Assembly: GCA_003550305.1 (NCBI GenBank)
Contig: QKYT01000287.1
Span: 55,399-119,398, forward strand
Reading direction: 5' to 3'
Length of the DNA stretch: 64,000 nucleotides
Source of the DNA: Glomus cerebriforme
Taxonomy: Eukaryota; Glomeromycota; Glomeromycetes; Glomerales; Glomeraceae
This document shows, one piece after another, positions 42,330-53,552 of the stretch. Within the stretch, counting starts at the first letter, position 1, and each line of letters opens with the position of its first letter. The notes beneath the pieces were generated by a model. It did not search any database, had not been told where the DNA came from, and saw nothing but the letters and a program-made list of their open reading frames with translations. The position numbers and the translations under genes are program-made.

Positions 42330-43310
42330 AATCAGAAATAGCAATAAAAAAAATAAAAATGTAAAGAATAATAATAAAAATAAAAAGGTGAATAAAAAGA
42401 ATAAAGGAAGATGAAAGGAAAACAAAATAAACAATAAAAAAAATAAATAAAAAAGAAAAATGATAAAAGGTAATAAAAGAAAAAAATGATAAAAAGAGGA
42501 TGAAAGAAAAAACGAATAAATGAGAATAAAAAAAAGAATAAATAAATGAAAGAAGCGAAAAAAAGGAGCAAAACAAAGAATTGATAAAAGAAAAATGAAA
42601 TAAGGAACATTTGAAAGAGAAATGAAAAAGAAATAAAACAAATAAAAAGAGAAACAAAAAAAAAATAAAAGGGAATGAATAAAAAATAATAAAAGAAAAA
42701 GAAAGAACAAAAGAAATAAAAAAAGGAAGCGAAAATAAAAATAAAAATAAAAAAAAATTATAAAAAAAATAAAAAAAATAATAGGAAATGAAAAGAGAAT
42801 GATAAAAATAGAATAAAAGATAAAACAAAAAGTTATTAAAATAATAATAAAAAAGATAATAAAGAGGAGAAAATAAAGAGATCAACTAATTAAATGAAAA
42901 GCAAATCCCATAAAATAAAAATAAAAATTAAGTTAATAAAGAACAGAATGTAATTAATAATCAAAAAAAAATATATACTTTAATATAAAGAAGAAAAAGA
43001 AGAGCAAAAGACCTAAAAAATGAAATAAAATTAGTAAGAAGCAACAAAATTTAAGAAACAAAATATAAGAATAAAATATAAGAATAAAATAAAAAATAAA
43101 AACTTAAAAAAAGCATAAAATAATAAACCTTAATTGCAAAACCAAAAAAGCAAAAGAATCTAAAAAAATGAAATAAAGTTAGTAAAGAATAAATGTAAAA
43201 ATAATATAAAGAAAAAGAAAGAAAAAATATATCTTTATTACAGGCTAAGTAAATAAGTAAAGGATCTAAAAAAAAAGATAAAAACATGAAATGATAAATA
43301 AAATAAATAT
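42330..43310. repeat. Kilobase-scale A/G-rich low-complexity tract
   Basis: The plus strand is almost only A and G with few T and very few C (AATAAAAAG-, GAAAAATGATAAAAG-type units of irregular length). The long hydrophobic minus-strand frames here are translations of this tract and are not genes. Confidence 0.8.
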
Positions 43311-44022
43311 TTTATAGTTAATCGTGTAATTTTTCTATACATAGTATTTTATCAAAATTATTAAATTAGAGAGTAGTTTTAATCTGAACTTCAGAGTTTT
43401 AGAATAAAGAAATATAAACTTCTCTAATCTAGGTTAAGTTTTGTCAATTCAAAATCATAATATATTTTTGTATTATTACATAATGTGTTTTTTAATTCAC
43501 ATGACTTCATGATTCTGAAATGATGAAAAAATTGAAAAAAATTAAAGGTCTAATGCAGGAATTAAACCTATATTTCTAAGATAAAAAAAAATTATCTAGT
43601 ATTCTAACTAATTACTAAACTAATTAAATAAATCTAATAATTGTTAACAAATAATAGATATATTTATTGTTCAGAGCAAAGCAAAGAACTATATATTTTT
43701 ATGCAATGTGATAACCATTATGATTATGTGGCAATTTTTGTTTGTCTGGTTATGTATCTTAAATTTGAATTAATAAATAAACAATACATATAATACAGCA
43801 CATTTATGCAATTACTATTTATATTATTATTATTAACTATTAAAAAAAAATAAAAATAAAAATAAAAATAAAAATAAAAATATATACTTCAAACTTAAAA
43901 TAGTTTTCATTTTCTAGTATATTATAAATCATGTGATATATTTAAAAAAAAAAAAATCCAGGCAATGATCACCCAGATGATGATTACCTAGACATCAATT
44001 ATCTAGGTAATGTTTAGCAATT

Positions 44023-45794
44023 TTCTTAATTTATTATTTATTATTTGTTTTATTTTTAATTTATAAATTTTTTAATATAAATTACTAAATATTAATTATA
44101 TTAAATTTTTTAAAATTTGGTTAAAAATTTTTTTTTTTAAAATAAAAAAAATATACTTTACTTATAAAATCAAAATTTTGCATTTGTTTCAAAAATTATT
44201 TAAATAATACTCTTTTTAATCTATGAAAAACTTATTTTATTTATAAATTTATATATAATAGTAATAGTATTTAATTATTTAATTAGGACTATTAGTTATT
44301 TGGTTATTTAGCTAGTTAAAATAGCTAAAAAAATCTTTAGTTATAATCAAATGCCAATTTACTTTTAATAAATACTAATATTTTATTACTTGACCAAAAT
44401 TTGGTTAATGATTAATTATTAGCTATTTGCTGATTAAACTGACAAAAAATTTTTAACTATAACCAAATACTAATATTAATAATAATATTTATATTATAAT
44501 TAAATTAATATTTTAATCAAAAATTTTAAAATTTAAAAAATATTTTTGTATGATAATGATCATTATTAATGATATTTAGCAATTTTTTTTTATATAAAAA
44601 TAGTAAGATTATATATCAAACTATATTTTTTTAGATAATTATACTTTTTCTAATATTTATATATTTTTTTATTTTCAATAATAATAATTTTTAATGTAAA
44701 TATACAGGTTTTATTATTAGATTAATTAATATAATAATAATTAATAAGTATTTTTTTTAAAAATAAGTTGATTTTTTAGCTATTATTATAAAAAAATTTT
44801 GTCTATACAGTTAAATTTTAATATAATGAACTCTCAATATAATGAATTTTTGATATTTAATTAATCAAATTTATTAAATATATTTGTTATAATAAATTAA
44901 CTAATTAAATTCTTTAAAAAATTTATTATAATCTTATAATGAAGTTGAAGTCCAGTTTGTTATATTATAAATAAATTAGTAATAAGTAATATAATAATTA
45001 TTGAGTATGTTGTTTAAATTAAATAATTAAAAATTTTTATCATTTATAGTAAACAACAAGTCTTTAGAATAATTCTTTCCAGTTAATATCAGCTAAGAAA
45101 TAACTTATAATACATTAAAATTTATAATATTTTATATATAATTAGTTATAAGGAATATTTTGTTCTTAATATATAATATATAATTTTTTAATAAATTTTT
45201 GTGTTATTCCATATTAAATTTAGTCAATTTAAAATTTAATGGATTTTTATATTTTTTAAAATTTTAATTTTAATGTTTTGACAAGTAAAATAGAACATCA
45301 AATTTTGATAGGATATTTATCATGGAACTGTTTTTCAAAGTTACTTTAAAATAGTTAAATATTAGTTCACCTCTTTTTTGATAATTTTTTAGATAGCTTA
45401 TATTTTTAACAAGTGATAATGAACTGTATTCACCAAAATTATAGTGCTAATTTTATAAATTTAAAATATAGACTGAAAAGGTCAATTGACATTTTATTCA
45501 GTCTCGATTAAAAAGGTAATTAGTATAGCAAAATTTATAATTAAGTAATTTAACGATACCGAAATTTACTAATTAGATGTTATATAAATCAACTGCACAA
45601 TTAATTGTAACTACAGTATAACGAATTTTTATCTTATCTATTGGCGTAAAAAAAAATGATTATCGTATATCAATTTGTCATTTTCATCAAGAAAGATTAT
45701 CTGATATCTTCGCATAAAAATTATAAAGCTTTCTTCCAAAATGATCTTTTGATATTTTTCTTCAAAAAAACATTATTAATTATTATAAATTATT
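44023..45794. other. AT-rich desert with CpG-decayed pogo-like terminus
   Basis: No gene is supported. At about 44815-44985 the sequence starts TACAGTTAAATTTTAATATAATGAA and repeats AATATAATGAA, then AGTTGAAGTCCAGTTTGTTAT. It looks like a Tigger/pogo end in which ATAACGAA motifs have become ATAATGAA. A second start-like string (CTACAGTATAACGAATTTTT) at about 45612 keeps the CG. The last 150 bases are the citrate synthase promoter or leader. Confidence 0.35.
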
Positions 45795-48457
45795 ATGGCT
45801 AAAGGAGATGAACCAGAGTCGAGTAAAAAAGCTGATGAGTAAGCTCAATTATTTAAAAAAACTTGGTTATTTGCTTTTTTTTTAAAAAAAATCATATTAA
45901 AACCCATATTTATTATTGAAGGAGCTCTGGTCTTATCTTAAAAGATAAGTCTTCTGGTGCTACTTGGGCTTTACCAACACCAACAAAGGCTGAAGGCAAA
46001 GTTCCGGCACAACCAACAGCTGTGATCGTTTTACCAAGAAGGTTAATAAGAAAAGTTTTCTAATATTCAAAGAATTTTTTGCTGATGCTATTATATCACG
46101 TACGCTGAATTCTGTGTGAAATTTTTCTAGTTCAAATACTCAATCTCTTACGGTTTTAGATAATCGTACCAATAAGCTTTATGAGATTCCAATCGAGAAC
46201 AATACTATACCTGCACTTAAATTCAAAGAAATTACTGCGGATCCTGCTCCTGGAGCTCGTGAGGAGGATGAGAGCAGCAAAGGATTAAGGTAATTTAATG
46301 TCATCGATCTAATATTTAATCCGGAATTTTACATATTAATTTAATAATATTACCTATAATTATCTTATTTCATCTTTTGAATTTGTAAATAGAGTTTACG
46401 ACCCAGGTATTTACATATTTTTGAGTTTCCAAACTCATCATATTGATATTAATTTACCACATTTTAGCATTTCAAAACACTGCGGTTGCACAATCAAAAA
46501 TCACTTATATTAATGGCGATACTGGCGTTCTGAGATATCGGTAAATTTCTTTTATTTTTTTTTTATTTATAAATTTCTTTTACCTTTCTTGCATAATATC
46601 TAATATCACGTGATTTTAATTTCTTATATAGAGGTTATCCCATTGAACAACTTGCTGAGAAATCTACATACATTGAAGTCGCTTATCTTTTGATCTATGG
46701 TGAACTTCCATCAAAACAACAATACCAGAATTTTTTTAATGAAGTTATGCATCATACATTTGTACACTTCAATGTTACTGAATTAATGCGTAATTTTAAT
46801 TATGATGCACATCCTATGGGGTTATTTATTAGTGGTATTGCTGCTATGAGTACTTTTCATCCTGACGCTAATCCAGCCTTGGCTGTAAGATTTATTTTAT
46901 TTTATCACTATTTTCATTTGTAAATTTAAGTTTCGGAATTTATAACGAGCTATTTTTCGAATTAGGGATCTGATTTGTTTACGCGTGATGAAAAAGTTCT
47001 AAATAAACAAATTTTCAGGCTATTAGGGAAAACACCAACCTTGGCTGCGTAAGGATAAATTCAAAATCTTCCGTTATGTTTAAATTTAAATATTTTTTAT
47101 CTAATTGTTCTTTATTTATGTAGTATGGCATATCGTCATCGTATTGGACGGTAAGGTATCGCTTTAATTCATTATTTGTAGTAAAAAGCTATATTAAAGA
47201 TTTATTATAATTCTATCATTATCATTATAGTACATACAATCCTCCACAGAATAATCTTTCATACACAGAAAATTTTTTGTATATGCTTGATCGATTATCT
47301 GAAGAAAATTACAAACCAAATCCAAAATTGGCTAAAGCTCTTGATGTTTTATTCATTCTTCATGCTGGTAAAGTTAAATTTAAATATGTTATTTATAGAA
47401 TTATTCTCTCCACCAACCTTCTTCTCCATCGATTGGGGCTGCTGTAACAATTTTGTTGCAGGATCTCTGAGCGATTAATATAATATTTTATCGTCCCTGT
47501 CTATTGATAATTATTAACTTCAATTTAGATCACGAATTGAATTGTTCAACTGCAGCAATGAGACATATAGGCTCTTCTTTGGTTGATCCATATAGTGCAA
47601 TCGCTGGTGCCTCAGCTGCTTTATATGGCCCGCTTCATGGAGGAGCTAATGAAGCAGTGTTGAGAATGCTGGAAGAAATTGGATCAGCTGATAAAGTTCC
47701 TAGGTTTTTGGAAGAAGTAAAACAAAGGAAAAGGAAATTATTTGGTTTCGGTCATAGAGTATACAAGAATTATGATCCTCGTGCAAAGATTATTAGGAAC
47801 ATTGCTTACGAGGTAAAAAATCCTTTTTTTGGATCTTTTTTATTAAAAAAAAGAAGATTCCTTTTTTTAGTAATTGCTTTATTATAATTGAAAGGTATTT
47901 GATGTTTGTGGACGTGAGTCACTTATAGACGTTGCAGTTGTATTGGAGAAAGCTGCACTGGAAGATGAGTATTTTGTAAAAAGAAAACTTTATCCAAATG
48001 TTGATTTTTATTCCGGATTGATTTATAAAGCAATGGGTTTCCCGACAGATATGTTCCCAGTTTTATTTGGTAAGAATTTTCATATACATTTCTAACATCT
48101 AGCTATAAGTTTCTGACTTTTTCTATTGATATATAGCGATTCCACGTGTTGCAGGGTGGTTAGCCCATTGGAAAGAATCATTAGAAAGCAAAGATGCAAA
48201 GATTTGGCGTCCAAGACAAGTTTATGTTGGACCAAATGTTAGATCTTACATTCCATTAGATCTTCGCGAAGAAGAAAAAGACCATGATGCTAATAAATTT
48301 GTGGTAAGTAAAAGAAAAAAAAATCTTATGTTTCATTTACCATTAATTGAAACTAATGGATGGTCTTTTTTTTTTGCAGGATCCATTTAGTACAAAGTTT
48401 AGTAAAAGAAGTTTAGTGGCTACTTTTGATAATAAAAAATCTGTATCAAAATTATAA
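45795..48457 (+). CDS. CIT: Citrate synthase with C-terminal SKL (peroxisomal type)
   Basis: Thirteen exons (45795-45838, 45922-46041, 46131-46289, 46393-46406, 46468-46540, 46632-46884, 46966-47048, 47124-47150, 47231-47367, 47529-47812, 47895-48069, 48137-48303, 48380-48457), 1614 nt, 537 residues, all phases consistent. It condenses acetyl-CoA and oxaloacetate. Signatures: [31 protein letters not shown] (catalytic His), [16 protein letters not shown] (second His) and [20 protein letters not shown] (catalytic Asp). An N-terminal extension of about 140 residues has a [17 protein letters not shown] module seen in this subtype. The protein ends SVSKL, a canonical PTS1 signal, and lacks a mitochondrial presequence. 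A peroxisomal, glyoxylate-cycle role is inferred. Exon 4 is a 14-nt microexon. Confidence 0.95.
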
Positions 48458-48554
48458 TTTTAAAAATTTTTATTAGTTGTTTTATAATATATGATAGATA
48501 ATAAAATAGCAATTTTCATTTATTTTATTTATTATATAATATTTTGTTAGTATA

Positions 48555-48915
48555 CATAAAAGATCAAGATCAAAGGGTTATATCTAGAATGGAAAGAAGA
48601 TTTAACCGGAATTATTATTATTGAAAAAAATGCATTCTTGGAAAAACAATTTCTTTTGCATTAGACAAATTCAAAATTATTGGAAAAACGATCTTAAAAA
48701 ATTAAATATGCAGTATGTAAGAGAGAACAAACTTTTTAAACTGCTATTTTATTAAATGTGTAGTTTTAGATTGAATTACGAATGTCCAACCACCGGAAGA
48801 ACATGGATGTTGACTCGGGCTAAATTATCAGCCCATTTTTAAAAAAAAGCGTTCCAAATGTAATAAAACTATTAAAATGCAAATATTGTGCGATAAAAAT
48901 TATATTTTTAAAAAT
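48555..48915 (+). pseudogene. Relic resembling a Glomeromycotina zinc-finger family
   Basis: Plus-strand pieces in several frames: EDLTGIIIIEKN (about 48597-48634), LNYECPTTGRTWMLTRAKLSAHF (about 48771-48838) and, shifted, KKRSKCNKTIKMQI. The YxCPxxGRxW...KRCxxC spacing is reminiscent of 3CxxC-type zinc fingers common in these fungi, but stops and shifts break it. Identity is a guess. Confidence 0.3.
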
Positions 48916-49476
48916 GGAAATAAGTATCAATCAATTGTTATACGTTTCTTTCTAATAAATAAATATATATATATTTTTTGTTAAAGCTGTTTTCGAATAT
49001 ACGGATGCATTCGGAGATTCGACGAATTCTTTAAAAGTCACGTGATTTATCTAAGATTGATAATATAACGATAACCGTTATTCAGTCAAGTTATTGAATA
49101 TGATTTAGAATGTTAAAACATATTGATAATGAGAATCATTTTCAGACAATGATGCTATATTTACATAAATAACAAATTTTATAAAATTATATATAAGAAA
49201 TGTCAACAACTAATGAGATTATTCAAAATTATCAGAAGGTAATAGGTATATGAATATATTATACCAGTAAGTGCAAAAAAAAAAAATAATTATTTTATTG
49301 ATAAAGATTTTATTTAAACTTAATGCTAATTTTGAGTTGATTTTGGTCATTCTAAATTGACGATTATATTTCAATATGTATATAATTTTTTATTATTATG
49401 TAGAGAAAAATAAATAAAATAAATTTAACGTGTAAGAAAAATATAATATTAAATTTTTTATTCATGATGCAATTTA

Positions 49477-50704
49477 TTATTTTGATATTTCAAAAACATT
49501 AATATTTGAACCATTTAAAAAATTAGTTAAGGTAATTGGAGGTTTATAAGCCTTCAATGATATATATTTTATAATCCATTTTCTAGCTTCTTTTGAATTT
49601 TTATCAGTTCCAATACCATCTCTATAACATTTTGCAACTAAATAAACTGCTCTTAGTCTACCTTTATTAGCTAATTTCAAATACCACTTAAATGCTTTCG
49701 TCTCATTCTTGTTTTCAAGATAATATTCTGCTATATTATATTGAGCGTCAGTAATACCACTTATTGCAGCTTTTCTATTCCAATAAAAACCTTTTTCTTT
49801 ATTTTTTGAAATATATTTTTCATCATTGTAATTTAAATTTGCCATTTCATATTGAATACTAACATTGTCTATTTCTGCGGCTTTTAAATACCATTCAAAA
49901 GCTTTTTTTTCATCTTTTAAAATACCTATTCCGTTGAAATAACAATCTCCCACGTAATATGATGCATAATTATACCCTCCTTCTACAGATTTTAAATAAA
50001 ATTCAAATGCTTTCTTTTCATCTTTCCTAACACCATATCCGTAGTTATAACAAATACCTAATTTATATAAAGCTTTAATGTTTCCTCCTTCTGACGATTT
50101 TGAATACCATTCAAATGCCTTATAATAATCTTGTTTAATGTAGTAATAGTAATTACCTATATAATATTGTGATATATTATCTCCTTTTTCGGCATTTTTA
50201 ATATGTAATTTGTAGTTATCTTTTCTATCTGAAATAATATCTTTATAAGAAATAAAGAATAAAAATATTGTAAAATTATTTCATTTAACTTTTCAATATC
50301 ATTTTTTTGATCAAAAGAAAATTGATTTGATTCTGCTTTTTGATTAATTTTAATAGCATTAGAAAATATTTCAAATGCTTTAATTTCATCAACTTCACAT
50401 CCAATTCCATATTGATAAAAATATCCAATTAAACTTGAATAACAAAAAATATTTTGAGAATTACTTGTCATAATTTCTAATAAATTTTTAGGACCTAAAT
50501 CATATTCGAATAAAAAATTATTTATAAATTCATTTAATTTATCATATTCTGAAATATCCAAATTTAAAAGATATATATTTAATTCTTGTAATAATTCTTT
50601 AAAAAAGTTTGAGAATGTTAAAGAGGATTCATATTTTATGATATTTGATTTTGATGAAATAGTATATTCTGAATCAATAATCTCGGAAATAATATTATTG
50701 TTAG
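49477..50704 (-). pseudogene. Sel1-repeat protein gene, frameshifted and 5' truncated
   Basis: Minus-strand reading from about 50704 gives an N-terminal domain (NNIISEIIDSEYTISSKSNI, then FKELLQELNIYLLNLDISEY and LFEYDLGPKNLLEI) and a first Sel1 motif (YFYQYGIGCEVDEIKAFEIF). Near 50238 the frame shifts by one base and continues YKDIISDRKDNYKLHIKNAE. At least four more Sel1 repeats follow (LGICYNYGYGVRKDEKKAFE; VGDCYFNGIGILKDEKKAFE; AKCYRDGIGTDKNSKEARKW), ending at the stop at 49477. Sel1 repeats are alpha-solenoid protein-binding modules greatly expanded in these fungi. No start codon remains upstream: the frame runs into a GC-rich patch (50711-50790) and then the palindromic element. A second, more decayed copy lies at 55688-56322. 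Confidence 0.7.
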
Positions 50705-50710
50705 GTTTAA

Positions 50711-50790
50711 TCCCCCCGAAGGCAACCGCTGCGCCAAAGGCACAGAAACAGGTTGCCCAATCAGCGGCGCAACCCGCTAAAAATTTATTA
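50711..50790. other. GC-rich island at the Sel1 gene break
   Basis: About 75 bases with composition unlike the surroundings (CCCCGAAGGCAACCGCTGCG ... CAGCGGCGCAACCCGC). It sits between the truncated Sel1 frame and the palindromic element. It may be an insertion or a piece of another repeat. Confidence 0.5.
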
Positions 50791-50842
50791 TATTCTTTTA
50801 ATCTAATAAAAATTTTCTTTATAATTAAATCTGATAAAAGTA

Positions 50843-53123
50843 TGGCCCGGAAAGGTTGATGAAAAACATCATGTTGACATGATGTTTTTCATCATGGTTC
50901 ATGTTGATTTTGCATCATGATACATGATGTCTTTTCATCATGTCGACTTGATGTTTTTCATCATGATACATGATTATGGCCCGCCCTAGAAGCAAAAAGG
51001 TTGATGAAAAACATCATCATGATTCATGATTATTTTGCATCATGATACATGATGTTTTTTCATCATGATTCATGATGATTTTGCATCATGATACATGATG
51101 TCTTTTCATCATGATTCATGATGATTTTGCATCATTCTTTTCATCATGTCAACATGATGTTTTTTCATCATGATTCATGATTATTTTGCATCATGATACA
51201 TGATGTCTTTTCATCATGTTTCCTAATATGAAAATGAATTTTTTCATCATGTTTCCTAATATGAAAATGAATTTTTTCAACATGTTTCCTAATATGAAAT
51301 TCTTCACTAACCAAAAATGGCGTACCAAGCTACTGGTTTTTATAGTACAAATTTAGAAATTTTTTTTTTACAAATTTAGAAATTTACCAATTTTCTGGCT
51401 CAATTTTTATCACTATTAAAAAATTTTTTCTATTAATCATAAAAATTCTTGGATTTTTTTATTTAAATGCATCTTTACAATGTTAAATTATTAGATAAAT
51501 ATTTTTAAAATTACACCAGAGAAATGAGAAAATTGATAACATGGAAATTACAAAACGTTTCGCTACGATCTGCGCCACATAGTTTTACTTTTTGTTCTTT
51601 TACATAGTTTATTTATTTAATAAAAAAAGAAATATCGTTATTTTTATTTTTTTAAAAAAATAAATAAAATAATGATCATATGAAAATTATAGTATGTACA
51701 CAGTTTTTAAAATAAGTTTCGCTATAATACTGCGTCACATACTTTTATTCTTTTATTATTTCGTATAATATATTTATTTAATAAAAAAAATAGTATGCAT
51801 GCAATTTTTATGCTTGTGGTATCGTATTGCCCAATTTATATATTTATTTTATATAAAAAGTGCGATAGCATCGTGTTGCACTTTTTCATATCAATTTCAT
51901 ATAAAAAAGTGCTATCGCACTTTTTTTTTTATAAAATTGATATAAAAATTGTGCGACATGGTATCAATATAGCGTCGTATTGCATAATTTTTATATCAAT
52001 TTCATAAAAAAAAGTGCGATACGATGCTATCGCACTTTTATTATATGAAATTGATATAAAAAAGTGCAACATGATGCTATCGCACTTTTTTTTATGAAAT
52101 TGATATAAAAATTGTGCAATAGCATCGTATTGCACTTTTTTTTATGAAATTGTTATAAAAAAGTGCAACACGATGCTATCGCACTTTTTTATATGAAATT
52201 GATATAAAAATTATGCGATACGACGCTATATTGATACCATGTCGTACAATTTTTATATCAATTTTATAAAAAAAAAAAGTGCGATAGCGTCGTATCGCAC
52301 TTTTTTATATGAAATTGATATGAAAAAGTGCAACACGATGCTATCGCACTTTTTATATAAAATAAATATATAATTGGCAATACGATACAACATGAAAATT
52401 GCATGCATACTATTTTTTTTTATTAAATAAATATATTATACGAAATAATAAAAGAATAAAAAGTATGTGATGCAGTATCATAGCGAAACTTATTTTAAAA
52501 ACTGTGTGCATACTATAATTTTCATATGATCATTATTTTATTTATTTTTTTTTAAAAAAAATAAAAATAACGATATTTCTTTTTTTATTAAATAAATAAA
52601 CTATATAAAAGAACAAAAAGTAAAACTATGTGGCGCAGATCGTAGCGAAATGTTTTGTAATTTCCATGTTATCAATTTTTTCATTTCTCTATCTAATAAT
52701 TTGACATTGTAAAGAAGCATTTAAATAAAAAAATCCAAGAATTAATAGAAAAATTTTTATGTGATTATTGAAAAAATAGTAATAAAAAATTGAGCCAGAA
52801 AATTGGTAAATTTCTAAATTTGTAAAAAAAAATTTTAAATTTTCTAAATTTATACTATAAAAACCAGTAGATTGGTAAGCCATTTTTGGTTAATGAAGAA
52901 TTTCATATTAGGAAACATGATGAAAAGACATCATGTATCATGATGCAAAATCATCATGAATCATGATGAAAAACATCATGTTGACATGATGTTTTTCATC
53001 AACCTTTTTGCTTCTAGGGCGGGCCATAAAAAACATCAGATGAAAAATATCATGTTGACATGATGAAAAATCATCATGATTCATGATGTTTTTCATCAAC
53101 CTTTTTGCTTCTAGGACGGGCCA
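50843..53123. mobile_element. Nested 2.3-kb palindromic element
   Basis: The right end, read on the complementary strand, is TGGCCCGTCCTAGAAGCAAA, then AAGGTTGATGAAAAACATC. The left end is TGGCCCGGAAAGGTTGATG, missing about 11 bases. TA flanks both sides (50841-50842, 53124-53125). A second pair of the same termini lies inside (50977 and 53026), also next to TA. The arms, about 0.9 kb each, pair almost throughout: for example 51303-51460 with the complement of 52720-52905, and 51540-51850 with the complement of 52365-52690. CATGATG-type microrepeats fill the outer parts. No protein is encoded. Confidence 0.85.
51857..52353. repeat. Tandem array of hairpin units at the palindrome centre
   Basis: Units contain GTGCGATAGCATCGTGTTGCAC-like self-complementary cores (each pairs within itself, GTGCGATA...TATCGCAC), separated by AT spacers such as TTTTTATATCAATTTCATA or its inverse. 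About ten cores occur in both orientations with small differences. The array forms the centre of the large palindrome. Short frames here are translations of the repeat. Confidence 0.8.
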
Positions 53124-53125
53124 TA

Positions 53126-53552
53126 TTAGATTAAATATAAGGCGTGTTGATCATATACTAATTAAGATCTTTCGCTCCGGACTCAACAACGGTTCCCGGA
53201 AACGTTCCCTACTAGTTATTAATAAAGTTTGTGTGGCATTAGAAAAAATTATATGTAGTAACATAAAATGACAAATAAATATGTAATTAGATAATATAAT
53301 CAGATATCATATAATCGAAATATTTTATGAATGATATTAGGTAGGGGTCAAAAAATAATGTATTTTATCAACTGATGAAACTGTTAATAAGAATAATAAA
53401 ATATTATACTTCGGAGTTTGGACTTACAAAACGTATTCTTGATTAATAATCAATGAAGTTTAATAAAATTTTATTCTGAATCATATAAATAAGGTCAAAA
53501 AATCTAATTCTCTTCATTCATTATATTTACTTCTTACAATCAAAACCAAAAT
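53126..53552. promoter_or_regulatory. Upstream region of the Crinkler/RHS-like gene
   Basis: No gene is supported. About 53150-53210 is less AT-rich without a recognisable frame. The last 80 bases (TTCTCTTCATTCATTATATT and following) look like a pyrimidine-rich leader before ATG 53553. Confidence 0.3.

Larger units (their letters stand above)
40594..44022. repeat. Large imperfect inverted repeat around the assembly gap
   Basis: The left end (40594-40710: AATTGCTAAATATTATCTAG ... TGTCTAGGTAATCATTGCCT ... poly-T, then TCACATGATTTATAAT) recurs inverted at 43925-44022. Further in, ATTGGCCACATAATC (about 40862) corresponds to the complement of about 43722-43738. A pyrimidine-rich tract on the left (about 40925-41870) faces a purine-rich tract on the right (about 42330-43310). 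A third, shorter copy of the terminus ends at about 42073 (CATTTAGCAATTTCC) and a partial one near 44575. It may be one giant fold-back element or two related elements in opposite orientation. No transposase is visible, though part of the left arm is gap. Confidence 0.55.

Noticed and set aside
42288..42885. Long minus-strand frames rich in Phe/Leu/Ile/Ser
   Set aside because: They translate the homopurine low-complexity tract; no motif, start context or splice structure.
51000..51230. CRISPR-like spacing of CATGATG repeats
   Set aside because: Repeats are irregular, self-complementary and in a eukaryotic element; there are no unique spacers of constant length.
51795..52135. Frames rich in His/Ile/Ser on both strands
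   Set aside because: Translations of the hairpin repeat array inside the palindromic element.
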